47,161 bases of DNA from a virus. The stretch covers positions 1 to 47,161 of the IMG/VR virus record IMGVR_UViG_3300025128_000076; one strand, given 5' to 3'. Position numbers and translations under genes: made by a program. Below the pieces are notes generated by a model. That model was not told where the DNA came from and made no database searches. It saw nothing but the letters and a program-made list of their open reading frames with translations. How positions within the stretch are numbered: the first letter of the stretch is position 1; each line of letters starts with the position of its first letter. Shown piece after piece: positions 26,497 through 34,872 of the stretch.

Positions 26497-29400
26497 TCAA
26501 TAAGTACGGAGGGTAGCAGAGTCGTTAGTAAGTTCCAACTTACCTTCTTCTACTGGAATAGTAATGTGCTTAACAGGCTTTTCGTCTTGCGTTCCCGGCT
26601 CTATAGAAGAGTCTTCTCCGGGGCGTTTTTTGTTATCATAGTCAGGCATTGTCTTAGAATCGTGTAGGTTAGTCGGGCCAGTAGGCGACTCTATAGGAGT
26701 AGCATAATCTATACCTAGTCCCATAGTACCTGTACTAGACTGACCAACAGAGCCTACTCCACTTTTCATCATTCTTTCTAACAGTAAAAGACCCTTGACC
26801 AATACTTTACCTTTGTCTTCCTCTTTCCACCAATCAGTATCTTTGACTTTCTTAGGTTTAATGAAAGGCTTAGTAGGACCGGGTTCATAACTGTCATCAT
26901 GAACTTCTTCCTTTTCTGTAATTTCAAGACCAGCCTTTAGCATTGTACCTGCTACTGGCCCCCAGTAAGGTCTCTGTGTTTCAGACAAACGTATGAGATA
27001 CGAGTTATTAGCCAATGGACTATGTAATGACCAATTACCACCGGACTCTGTCGCTTTGTAAACCACATCACCTTGTGGCATGACTATACGAATTCCAGAA
27101 GGTACGCTTGTAACTTCGCATAGCCACTGTTTAATTTCAGATTTAGCAAGTAGGCCCAGTGTCTCTTGACTAACTAGTCCTTCACTTTCTGCCTCTCCTT
27201 GTATTTCAGAGCCTGTAACTGTATACAACTTGTGCCCTTCGCTAAATTCAGACTCACCTACGTTATCGACGTTTACCTTAACATGGTCACCTTCGTTGAA
27301 TTTCTCTTTACTATCGAAAACTGCACCTACATCCATGTAGGTTTCCTTATTGAGTTCTACAGCCCTATCACCTAGACTTTCATCTTGTGTAATTGGACCT
27401 GTACCTAAGCGGTAAGTGTAAGGACCGCTTCCTCTTCTTTCCAATACAATCAAAACTACATCCTTGCCTTCTGACAATAGAACCCACTTTGGTTGACGAA
27501 GTTCACCTACCATGTAGGTAGACTTAGCATCTCTGAGTAATAACCTATCATTATCTTTCTTCAAATCTTCCACAGTAGACTCTAGTCCACCATCATCGGT
27601 TAACCTAGTATCACTAGCACTAGGTATGTGTATGTTCTCTACTCCTTCCATACCGCCTCTTAATATTTTGATACGGGCATCGAGTAAAGTATCGTGTACT
27701 TCTTTGCCATCAAACTTGATAACGTCAAATACATAGTAGCCTTCTTCAGTTTTAATGACATCAACATGATAATCGTCATCAGCAACTTTCTTAAAATTCT
27801 CTTTGTCTTCATCTGATAACTTAAAGGAAGGAGAGGTAACCTTGTCGTCTTCTTTAACTACAAAGCCCCTTTCACCTTCAGGCATAACTGAAACTATCCA
27901 GTCTCCTGTAAATCCACGCAGATGCTCTAAGTCCTCAAGTTTGAATATACGGTGCATAGGCTGAAGTAAAGGTATGTCTTTACCCAAATCCTTCCTAATG
28001 ATATCAGGATTAGTTAAGTCGGCAAGTCCTATTTTAGATTTCAAAGCCGAAGTCCCATCGACATTATGCAAGTAAACCCTTCCTCTTTCACTTGGCTGAA
28101 ACTGAGGAGGCTGCCTTCCTATTGCACTTAATGCACTGATTGCATTCGGGTTACCTACTAAGTGATTTAGATGAGGAAACGCTTCTCTTATACTCCTACT
28201 CAAAGGCCTAACTATATTACTAGGAATTCCTTCAGCAACAGGTGAGTATTCGACTTCATGTGTATCGGGATTTATGTGCCAATCAAAGGTAGGATGCATA
28301 TGTCTTCTCAAACCATCATCGTGATGCTGGTCTCCCATTTCAAAATTATATCCTGCAGAATTATAGTAAGAGCCGACACTATCCGTATGAGGACCATATG
28401 CGTCTATGTTAACGTCACCCATACCAAACTGTTGTCCCATAATAGATTCCAAATCCTTAGGTTCAACTGTAGGGTCACTTATCAAAATACTGTTTAAGTC
28501 TTGGAGAGCACGGAATCTTCTTGCTGTATTTTGAGCAGTACTACCTTGCTTTTTACCAGCAGTAGTAGGGTCAGTTGATAATTTACTACTAGGGTCAGGA
28601 TTATGGGCAATGTGGTAATCAAGTCCTAACTCTGACTTTTTCTCCTCCGTGCCAGTCTTAACAGTCCTTGCCTTACCTTCTCTTGAAGAAAGGTCTCTCC
28701 TAACTCTATTAATTGTATTAACAGTCCCTTTATTCTTATTGTAAGTCTTCTTGTCATGTATGCGGTTTACCATGTCCGATAAGCCTGAGCCCAAATCTCC
28801 ATAATGGTTGGTAGAAGAAAGCATTTGTTCAACTGTCATAACAGGGAAGCGAAGTGAAGTATCACCTGTATCTGCAATCCTACTATGTAACTTTTCTAAT
28901 AAAGAATCAACTGTAGCCCTATTTCGCTCATCGTTATAATCAAGGTTTAGCATTTCAGCAACTTCTTCTCCGGTACTACCTGCCCCAACTGTGTTCTCAC
29001 TATTATGCACACTTTGCTTTACTGCAGGTGCTTGTCCTACATCACCTCCTTGTTGGTGATAACCTGTACTTCTAGTCTGTAAACCGTGCATTTCATGAGG
29101 GGCTTGTTGAAGGTACGTGTTGCCTAATCGGAAAAGTTGTCTGATATTAGCGTCTAATGTCTCAACGGGCAAATGCTCTCCGAACAAATTATTCCATAAT
29201 TCAGGGTCACTTGCTTGTAGCCGTTGACTAAGCATACCAGTCATCTTAGCGATAGCACTTTCATCAGCGTTTATCTTTTCTAACTCAGCCGGACCATGAG
29301 TTCTCATAGCAGTCCCACCTATTTCAGCACCTATGCCTTCAGGAGGTTCAGCATTCAATTCGTCAAATTCATCTTCCAATTCGTTTAACTGATGCATAAG

Positions 29401-31860
29401 GTGCTCTTTGTGCTTTTCCGTAAGTCCTCCTTCACCTAGTTTATCTTCAATGTTCCTCATTCTTTCAAATAAGCGATTCATCTCATCTTGCTTTTCAGCA
29501 ACTTCTCTTTCTTCTGGCGGAGTACCTGTCACTTTACCCATACCTATTTCTCTTTCACGAGTTAAAGCGTCGATAGCCTGAGTAGTTGGTTGGGTTGCTC
29601 CCTGTCTACCCAGTTCCAATATACCATTATCATTAGTAAAAGGAGCACCATTCTTATGCCTCATTGTTCCTACTCTATGCCATAAATGAGCAAGTCTTCT
29701 TTTAGAGCGTTCATTATTAAGTGCACCTTCTTGTGTCCCTAAGAATGGATTAAATCCTGCCATAGCGCCGCTAAACTTACCACTGAGTTTATCCTTTATT
29801 CCTTGCCAACCGGGTTTACCGTAATTAACATGCAATTCCTTAGCATGTATATTATCGGACTTGGCATTTAAACTACCATGATGCCTCATCCAATTTCTAC
29901 GCCTAGTACCTAGTTTAGAAGTAAACCATTTATTTTCTGGATTATGAATAGACTGGCTGTCATCGGCTATACCTCCACTTACTTTGTACTTCTTTCCACC
30001 TTCGTCTGCTTCAGTAATTTCTGCTTCAGGACTACCCCAAGGCCCCATTGCACCTAGCATACCGCTGTGTAATTTTTCACCCGTTGAATCTTTGTAATGC
30101 CTTATACCAATAGTATTAGTTAGTTCATTTTTATCAAATAGTAAACTACGCATAGCCCTCTGAGGACTCATAGTTTGCTGTTGACTTTCTGGCAAGTCTT
30201 CTTTTTCTTTATCAGCGAAGAACTGTCCATAACCATATTCGTCAACCTTTTCCTGCTCTTCGCCGATTCCAATACTACCTTCGGGTGACATTTTATCAGC
30301 ACCATACAAAGGAGTCATGGCGTGTAATAAGTTCTTGAGTTCATTAGGTAATTTACCGAAGCCCCCTCCTAAAAAGGGCTTATTCCAATGAGAAGCAAGT
30401 GTAGTGTTTTCGCCTCCAGTAATGTCTTCGGGATAATGATTGGGGTCGACATGGTGACCATAATGCCACATTCCGAAATTTTCTCCCATTACACCATAAT
30501 CATCACTAGTATTAGCATCACTAAGGTGTTGAAAGACATTATCTACATCAACTTGGCTAAATGGACTATCAGACTTTTTCCAATCTTCATAGTCAGGATG
30601 CTCTCCGTCACTATACAGTTCTCCTGTAGAAGGATTTACGTTAAGTAACCTAAGTAATTCTGCTCTCCTTAATCCTCCTTTCTTATGAGCGCCTTTAGAA
30701 CCAAACTGTAAATTTCCATCTCCATCAATGTAAACCTTGTCACTACTAATGCCGACCCCTTGTCTATCAGCGTGCCACTGAACAGCCTTTGAAAGTGCAT
30801 CTCCTCCTAATGATAACAAAGCATCACGATTTAATTCAGGCCTTATCTTAGGCTTACCGATTGGTTGAGGTATAAATTCTACTGGTTGTCCGGGACTCAT
30901 AGGGTCTCTAGTCCAATGGTCAGCCATACCAGTAAATCTTTGCTGAAAGTTTCTAACTAACCTACCTACATCAGTATGATTATCAGCACCTATAGACCTA
31001 CGGTCTCTGTCATTTGTTCCCCATTGTGACATGTGTCTGTAAACTTCATCTCTTTGCTTAGGAGACTTCCATTCTAATCCGAATAGATAATCGAATAAAC
31101 CTAAACGATGTGGAATACCATTTTCATCAGTTGTATCTGACATCCAGCGTTCTTTGGCTTCACCCATGTGCATTTTTCTTAACTCATGCTCTGCTTCCAA
31201 ATCACTAAATCCTTGTTCTTTCAAAGCAAGTTCTTCGTTAACCTTGTCTTTCTTCCAATCACCGAAGTGCGTTTCATATTCGTCATGGTTACTGTATTTC
31301 AAATCTCCATAATGATGGTGACCGAATAAAAATGAATAATTTTCATCAGAAGAATATTCTCCTTCAATGTCCTTTTCTTTCTCTGCATCGACATAACTTA
31401 CAGAATCTGCCCCTGCTTGGGACGGTAAGTAAAAGTTAGCAACAGAATTTACCTTACCACTAAATCCTTGTGTATCTACTCGATACAAAGGATTGAATCT
31501 ATAATCGAATGGATTATGGTTTTGGTATTGGTCACCAACTTCTCCTTGTGTTAATTCAGGGATGTAGCCTGCTATACTCTGTCCCGGCTGAACTCCTAAA
31601 ACACGATTACTGTCAATCGAGTTTTCATAAACTTCTTGACCAGAATAACCTAGACCTGAGTCTTCTTCAGCCTTAATGACCGAATGGAACATTTTAATCA
31701 AAGCATTATCGTCATCAGACAAAATATAACCTTGTCTTTTGGCACTAACCGTAGATAAGAAAAAATCAGCACCTGCGTCAGCCTTGCCGATACTATCTCC
31801 GAGCGAATGTAAAAAAGTACTCCTGTTCCTATCAAGGATGTCAAGATGGCCTTCTCGCAT
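26497..31860 (-). CDS. 1787-residue head-module protein with degenerate DNA-ligase-like domain
   Basis: Lies between small head proteins and the prohead protease, where minor head or ejection proteins are usual. ATG 31860 has GGGTGATTT upstream. Residues 1-1280 are hydrophilic, His/Gly/Asn-rich, with a helical stretch around 780-850, and match nothing I know. Residues about 1295-1560 follow the order of an ATP-dependent DNA ligase: LQPMHRIFKLEDLEHL entry, MPEGER (1326-1331) where KxDGxR should be, FDVIKFDGKEVHDTLLDARIK (motif III region), RLLLRDAKSTYMVGE (motif IV region), KWVLL (motif V), VVLIVLERRGSG, then an OB-fold-like VGAVFDS...EGDHVKV. The catalytic lysine is Met and motif V lysines are absent, so ligation or adenylation activity is unlikely. 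A structural or DNA-binding role is inferred. Confidence 0.75.
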   Translation of the reverse strand: MREGHLDILDRNRSTFLHSLGDSIGKADAGADFFLSTVSAKRQGYILSDDDNALIKMFHSVIKAEEDSGLGYSGQEVYENSIDSNRVLGVQPGQSIAGYIPELTQGEVGDQYQNHNPFDYRFNPLYRVDTQGFSGKVNSVANFYLPSQAGADSVSYVDAEKEKDIEGEYSSDENYSFLFGHHHYGDLKYSNHDEYETHFGDWKKDKVNEELALKEQGFSDLEAEHELRKMHMGEAKERWMSDTTDENGIPHRLGLFDYLFGLEWKSPKQRDEVYRHMSQWGTNDRDRRSIGADNHTDVGRLVRNFQQRFTGMADHWTRDPMSPGQPVEFIPQPIGKPKIRPELNRDALLSLGGDALSKAVQWHADRQGVGISSDKVYIDGDGNLQFGSKGAHKKGGLRRAELLRLLNVNPSTGELYSDGEHPDYEDWKKSDSPFSQVDVDNVFQHLSDANTSDDYGVMGENFGMWHYGHHVDPNHYPEDITGGENTTLASHWNKPFLGGGFGKLPNELKNLLHAMTPLYGADKMSPEGSIGIGEEQEKVDEYGYGQFFADKEKEDLPESQQQTMSPQRAMRSLLFDKNELTNTIGIRHYKDSTGEKLHSGMLGAMGPWGSPEAEITEADEGGKKYKVSGGIADDSQSIHNPENKWFTSKLGTRRRNWMRHHGSLNAKSDNIHAKELHVNYGKPGWQGIKDKLSGKFSGAMAGFNPFLGTQEGALNNERSKRRLAHLWHRVGTMRHKNGAPFTNDNGILELGRQGATQPTTQAIDALTREREIGMGKVTGTPPEEREVAEKQDEMNRLFERMRNIEDKLGEGGLTEKHKEHLMHQLNELEDEFDELNAEPPEGIGAEIGGTAMRTHGPAELEKINADESAIAKMTGMLSQRLQASDPELWNNLFGEHLPVETLDANIRQLFRLGNTYLQQAPHEMHGLQTRSTGYHQQGGDVGQAPAVKQSVHNSENTVGAGSTGEEVAEMLNLDYNDERNRATVDSLLEKLHSRIADTGDTSLRFPVMTVEQMLSSTNHYGDLGSGLSDMVNRIHDKKTYNKNKGTVNTINRVRRDLSSREGKARTVKTGTEEKKSELGLDYHIAHNPDPSSKLSTDPTTAGKKQGSTAQNTARRFRALQDLNSILISDPTVEPKDLESIMGQQFGMGDVNIDAYGPHTDSVGSYYNSAGYNFEMGDQHHDDGLRRHMHPTFDWHINPDTHEVEYSPVAEGIPSNIVRPLSRSIREAFPHLNHLVGNPNAISALSAIGRQPPQFQPSERGRVYLHNVDGTSALKSKIGLADLTNPDIIRKDLGKDIPLLQPMHRIFKLEDLEHLRGFTGDWIVSVMPEGERGFVVKEDDKVTSPSFKLSDEDKENFKKVADDDYHVDVIKTEEGYYVFDVIKFDGKEVHDTLLDARIKILRGGMEGVENIHIPSASDTRLTDDGGLESTVEDLKKDNDRLLLRDAKSTYMVGELRQPKWVLLSEGKDVVLIVLERRGSGPYTYRLGTGPITQDESLGDRAVELNKETYMDVGAVFDSKEKFNEGDHVKVNVDNVGESEFSEGHKLYTVTGSEIQGEAESEGLVSQETLGLLAKSEIKQWLCEVTSVPSGIRIVMPQGDVVYKATESGGNWSLHSPLANNSYLIRLSETQRPYWGPVAGTMLKAGLEITEKEEVHDDSYEPGPTKPFIKPKKVKDTDWWKEEDKGKVLVKGLLLLERMMKSGVGSVGQSSTGTMGLGIDYATPIESPTGPTNLHDSKTMPDYDNKKRPGEDSSIEPGTQDEKPVKHITIPVEEGKLELTNDSATLRTY

Positions 31861-31876
31861 TCAAATCACCCGCCGT

Positions 31877-32308
31877 TTAGTTCAAACGGCGAGCCAAAAG
31901 GTCTACTGACTTTCGTAATTCCTGTACAGCCATGCGTTCTACATCGCCGCCGAGAGATTTCATAACTGGTCCTTCTCCACCTTTTTCGTTTATTCGATAA
32001 GCGGTGTGAGTTTCAAACGCAGTAGGATACTGAGTTGGCTTATCAAGCACACTGCTGTTTTCAGAAATTGCGCCTTTGTTTGCAACGTCTTTGACATCGA
32101 TTAAATGATTGTTAGTAGAAAAGCCTTGATTTCTTACGTTGTCTTTACCTGCAGATTGAGTCATAAACTCATAGCCTTGCTCTGAACCTTCTTTTGCAGA
32201 ATATTCAGGTTGACTACTTCTTGATTTAACTAGTCTATTTTCCAAATCTTTTGCCTCTTTCAAAAGATTAGTTAATTCTTCGCTTTGTTCCTCATATCGT
32301 GGCTTCAT
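31877..32308 (-). CDS. Small coiled-coil head-module protein
   Basis: 143 residues. The first 35 residues show a heptad-like helix (ELTNLLKEAKDLENRLVKS) and the last 30 another helix (VERMAVQELRKSVDLLARRLN). The centre is polar and probably disordered. It sits four bases after the 125-residue gene and before the giant head protein. Scaffold, minor head or chaperone roles are possible by position; no family is recognised. Confidence 0.6.
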   Translation of the reverse strand: MKPRYEEQSEELTNLLKEAKDLENRLVKSRSSQPEYSAKEGSEQGYEFMTQSAGKDNVRNQGFSTNNHLIDVKDVANKGAISENSSVLDKPTQYPTAFETHTAYRINEKGGEGPVMKSLGGDVERMAVQELRKSVDLLARRLN

Positions 32309-32312
32309 TATA

Positions 32313-32690
32313 TCACTCCATACCTATTTGATTTCCGATTGCTCCTGATGACTTAGCCTTATCAGCAAGTGCGTGAATATCTGCCCATTCCATATTATGG
32401 AAATCGGCATTCGATTCAGGAAGGCTTATGTTCTCACCGTCCATTCCCTTTGTGAACAAATCGTCATTACTGTTATTTCTAAACTCATCAGGTAATATTC
32501 CTTCTGGGACACTGTTGTTAGCACGCACGAAACCTGCTTTTCTTAACAATGCACTTGGGTTATTAACTGCATTACGAAGCATGGCATTCTCTTGCTTTAG
32601 TATAAGCAAGTCGCTGTCCATACTTTCCATTTTTGAAATAAGAACTCCCATTAATTTCTCTGCTGTATTAGCCTCTCCCTCATTAGACAC
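32313..32690 (-). CDS. Small head-module protein with C-terminal MxWxxxHALA motif
   Basis: 125 residues from a GTG start with GAGGTGAT six bases upstream. The N-terminal half is a predicted coiled coil (KLMGVLISKMESMDSDLLIL). Near the C-terminus is MEWADIHALADKA, which closely resembles the extreme C-terminus of the prohead protease/scaffold (MGWDEVHALAGSV). Both are preceded by a similar Pro/Glu-rich lead. A shared capsid- or portal-binding tail would explain this, so an auxiliary scaffold is a reasonable guess. Confidence 0.65.
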   Translation of the reverse strand: MSNEGEANTAEKLMGVLISKMESMDSDLLILKQENAMLRNAVNNPSALLRKAGFVRANNSVPEGILPDEFRNNSNDDLFTKGMDGENISLPESNADFHNMEWADIHALADKAKSSGAIGNQIGME

Positions 32691-32701
32691 AACACATCAC
32701 C

Positions 32702-33043
32702 TCATTGAAGACTACGATTACTTTGTGGTCTCATAAGTTTACCATAGCGACTTGTACGGATTGTTCCGGCCAAGACATCATTACTATGCTCATGTACTTT
32801 CTCAACAGAGTTAAGTTTCCTAACGGGTGCTCCTCCTGCGTAGATATCATTGATACCTGTAGGAGAATAGTCAGACTTTGCTATAATTGTATTTACGTCC
32901 TTAGACATGTACTCTGCAAACTTTAGTATCTCATTAATATGATTGCCAGCATTATAACTGTCATTATCTTCTATTGCTTTGTAGAATCCATCTACATGGA
33001 CACGCATTTTACGAGCCATTGGGTCTAATTTCCTTAAGTCCAT
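32702..33043 (-). CDS. Small helical head-module protein
   Basis: 113 residues from ATG 33043, which has GGGTG five bases upstream; a GTG at 33055 would add four residues. Helical and charged (PMARKMRVHVDGFYKAIED, HINEILKFAEYMSKDVNTII) with a Ser/Arg-rich end. It follows the portal gene by 36 bases. No family is recognised; a portal-associated or early head assembly protein is suggested only by position. Confidence 0.58.
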   Translation of the reverse strand: MDLRKLDPMARKMRVHVDGFYKAIEDNDSYNAGNHINEILKFAEYMSKDVNTIIAKSDYSPTGINDIYAGGAPVRKLNSVEKVHEHSNDVLAGTIRTSRYGKLMRPQSNRSLQ

Positions 33044-33079
33044 GTCGACACCCACTACTACACTTAACTTTAACCTTAC

Positions 33080-34870
33080 TCATGCCCCTTTGAAATTACG
33101 AGCATCTAATATATTTTGAGAAGCCTGTTGAACTCCGCCCATCGGCATACCTCTTTGTTGTACGCTAGAAACAGGTGACCCCGCTCCCATAGAGGTTCTA
33201 TTCTGAGGACTGGCTGGGCTTCTTGGGGTACGAATTCCTTGTCCTTCTCCTCCCGGTTGGCCCATTTGTGATTGCCTTGCCATCTGCGCAGCGCCCTGTG
33301 GACTAATGTTACGGCTAGGTAAAGCACCCGGCGTACCCATACCTCCGCCCATTTGCATACCGGGCATTCCACCGCCCGGAGGCATACCGCCCGGAGGCAT
33401 ACCGCCACCCGGAGGCATACCGCCCGGAGGCATTGGAGGTTGCTCTGCAGGGTCTGGTTGCTTGTAAACGAAACGTATGTCTCTGTTAGCATCTTCTGCA
33501 AGTTCAGGTTTGTAACCAAGCATCATCATACGTTGTGCGATATTAACTTCCATCTCGTCACGGCGTAAGCGAGTAACTTCGTCCTCTTCTTCGTTAGGAT
33601 AAAGTGTGAGTTTCCAATCACTGATGTCCATCTCTTCCATAAGTCGTGGGAATAAATGGTCAGTGTATACCTTGTGGCCGAATTCAACTGCCCTATTAGT
33701 AACTAGAATCTGCATACCTTCGTTATTAAGGCCTCCAGATTTACCAGTGTCCATCATAAATACATTAGATACGCCATAGAAAGAAGCAATCCTCTGCCTC
33801 ATTTCGTCACGAGCAGGGATATATTGCATCTCTTCAAGCGTATCCATGAACTTAACCCAATTGACTCCGCCTTTACCTGTACTGGATTCTATACCAATCT
33901 TAGGAATGTAATGTGGGTCACGCTCTAACTTTTCATCCATACTCTTGAAGAAAGACTTCATTGATTCTAAGTTATCTGTAGTTACTGAAATCAAACCTTT
34001 TGGCATCCTTCTCTTACTATAAGACGTATACATGTAATTATCCATAGCAGTAAGAGTCATTGCTTGTCTCCAAAGTGTAGAGACAGGGCTTCTTCCATAC
34101 AACTTGCCCGGTTGATACTTACTCAAATGTATTACTTCTCCCTTGAGATAGTACTGTGTTTTACCACTTCCTGCAGTATTGACGTGATGTACATCTTCTA
34201 ACTCATGTCCGCAAATATCGCAAGACTTTTCTTCTTCACTGTAAGACTTAACATTGTCACGATGAACGGGACAGACACGATACCTACCACCTCTAACTCC
34301 ACGCTTATCTGCAATGATACGCATAAATATAGGGTCTCCTCTTACTACTTCTTTGATGCGATAAAACTGAACTTTGTTTGTCTCTTCGTCAATATAGTAC
34401 TCTTTAATTAGAATTAAGAAAGCATCGTCTGTGATGTTTAAGTCATACTCTATCTCTCTGAGTACATCCATAAAGGTCTGCTCCATAGAGTTCCTTTGGT
34501 CTAATAACCACTTAGCATATACTATTTGATTCGGGTCAGGAGAAACTAATTCGTTACTCCCGCACTGCTCGCATGTATCCATATCATGCTGATACTCCTT
34601 TTCACAAGCGGTGCATTTCTTTTGGAAGGACTTATCCCAATAGTATCCTCTACGGAATATTTCTTGCTGAAGAGTAGTCAAGACAGTACGGAGGATTAAG
34701 TTTTCACTAGCAACTGAGTAAAGAGCAGGTATGGTAATACCCTGTACTAAAACGGGCTCCTGAATACCAGTAGTCCACAGAGGCATCTGAGGCTCAGGAG
34801 TTCTACGACGACGAAATGGATTACCAATCGATTCTACTAATCTAGCAATTCTTCCCTTTTTCTCAGCCAT
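33080..34870 (-). CDS. Portal protein with two inserted zinc ribbons and PPGG repeats
   Basis: 596 residues directly after terminase and the LAGLIDADG gene. Portal-like features are the SVASENLILRTVLTTL helix, VIHLSKYQPGKLYGRSPVSTLWRQA (clip/wing region), a MKSFFKSM helix, and RQRIASFYGVSNVFMMDTGKSGGLNNEGMQ, typical of portal wing/stem regions. Two zinc-ribbon-like inserts are present: C86/C89/C100/C103 and C200/H203/C217/C220. The C-terminal 120 residues are low complexity, with MPPGG repeats and Gln/Met/Gly-rich sequence. It forms the DNA entry ring at one capsid vertex. The zinc ribbons are unusual for portals and may be extra interaction sites. Confidence 0.85.
   Translation of the reverse strand: MAEKKGRIARLVESIGNPFRRRRTPEPQMPLWTTGIQEPVLVQGITIPALYSVASENLILRTVLTTLQQEIFRRGYYWDKSFQKKCTACEKEYQHDMDTCEQCGSNELVSPDPNQIVYAKWLLDQRNSMEQTFMDVLREIEYDLNITDDAFLILIKEYYIDEETNKVQFYRIKEVVRGDPIFMRIIADKRGVRGGRYRVCPVHRDNVKSYSEEEKSCDICGHELEDVHHVNTAGSGKTQYYLKGEVIHLSKYQPGKLYGRSPVSTLWRQAMTLTAMDNYMYTSYSKRRMPKGLISVTTDNLESMKSFFKSMDEKLERDPHYIPKIGIESSTGKGGVNWVKFMDTLEEMQYIPARDEMRQRIASFYGVSNVFMMDTGKSGGLNNEGMQILVTNRAVEFGHKVYTDHLFPRLMEEMDISDWKLTLYPNEEEDEVTRLRRDEMEVNIAQRMMMLGYKPELAEDANRDIRFVYKQPDPAEQPPMPPGGMPPGGGMPPGGMPPGGGMPGMQMGGGMGTPGALPSRNISPQGAAQMARQSQMGQPGGEGQGIRTPRSPASPQNRTSMGAGSPVSSVQQRGMPMGGVQQASQNILDARNFKGA
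33371..33433 (-). repeat. 15-bp tandem repeat encoding MPPGG in the portal C-terminus
   Basis: Four near-identical units on the plus strand: accgcccggaggcat at 33371-33385 and 33386-33400, an 18-base variant at 33401-33418, and a final copy at 33419-33433. In-frame repeats encode a flexible Pro/Gly tail and could vary in number by slippage. Confidence 0.85.
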
Positions 34871-34872
34871 AT

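Noticed and set aside
26497-31860. Active DNA ligase
   Set aside because: The catalytic Lys of KxDGxR is Met (MPEGER) and motif V lysines are absent.
33106-33519. Minus-strand frame of 137 codons inside the portal
   Set aside because: Arg/Cys/Leu repeats result from reading the MPPGG repeat out of frame.
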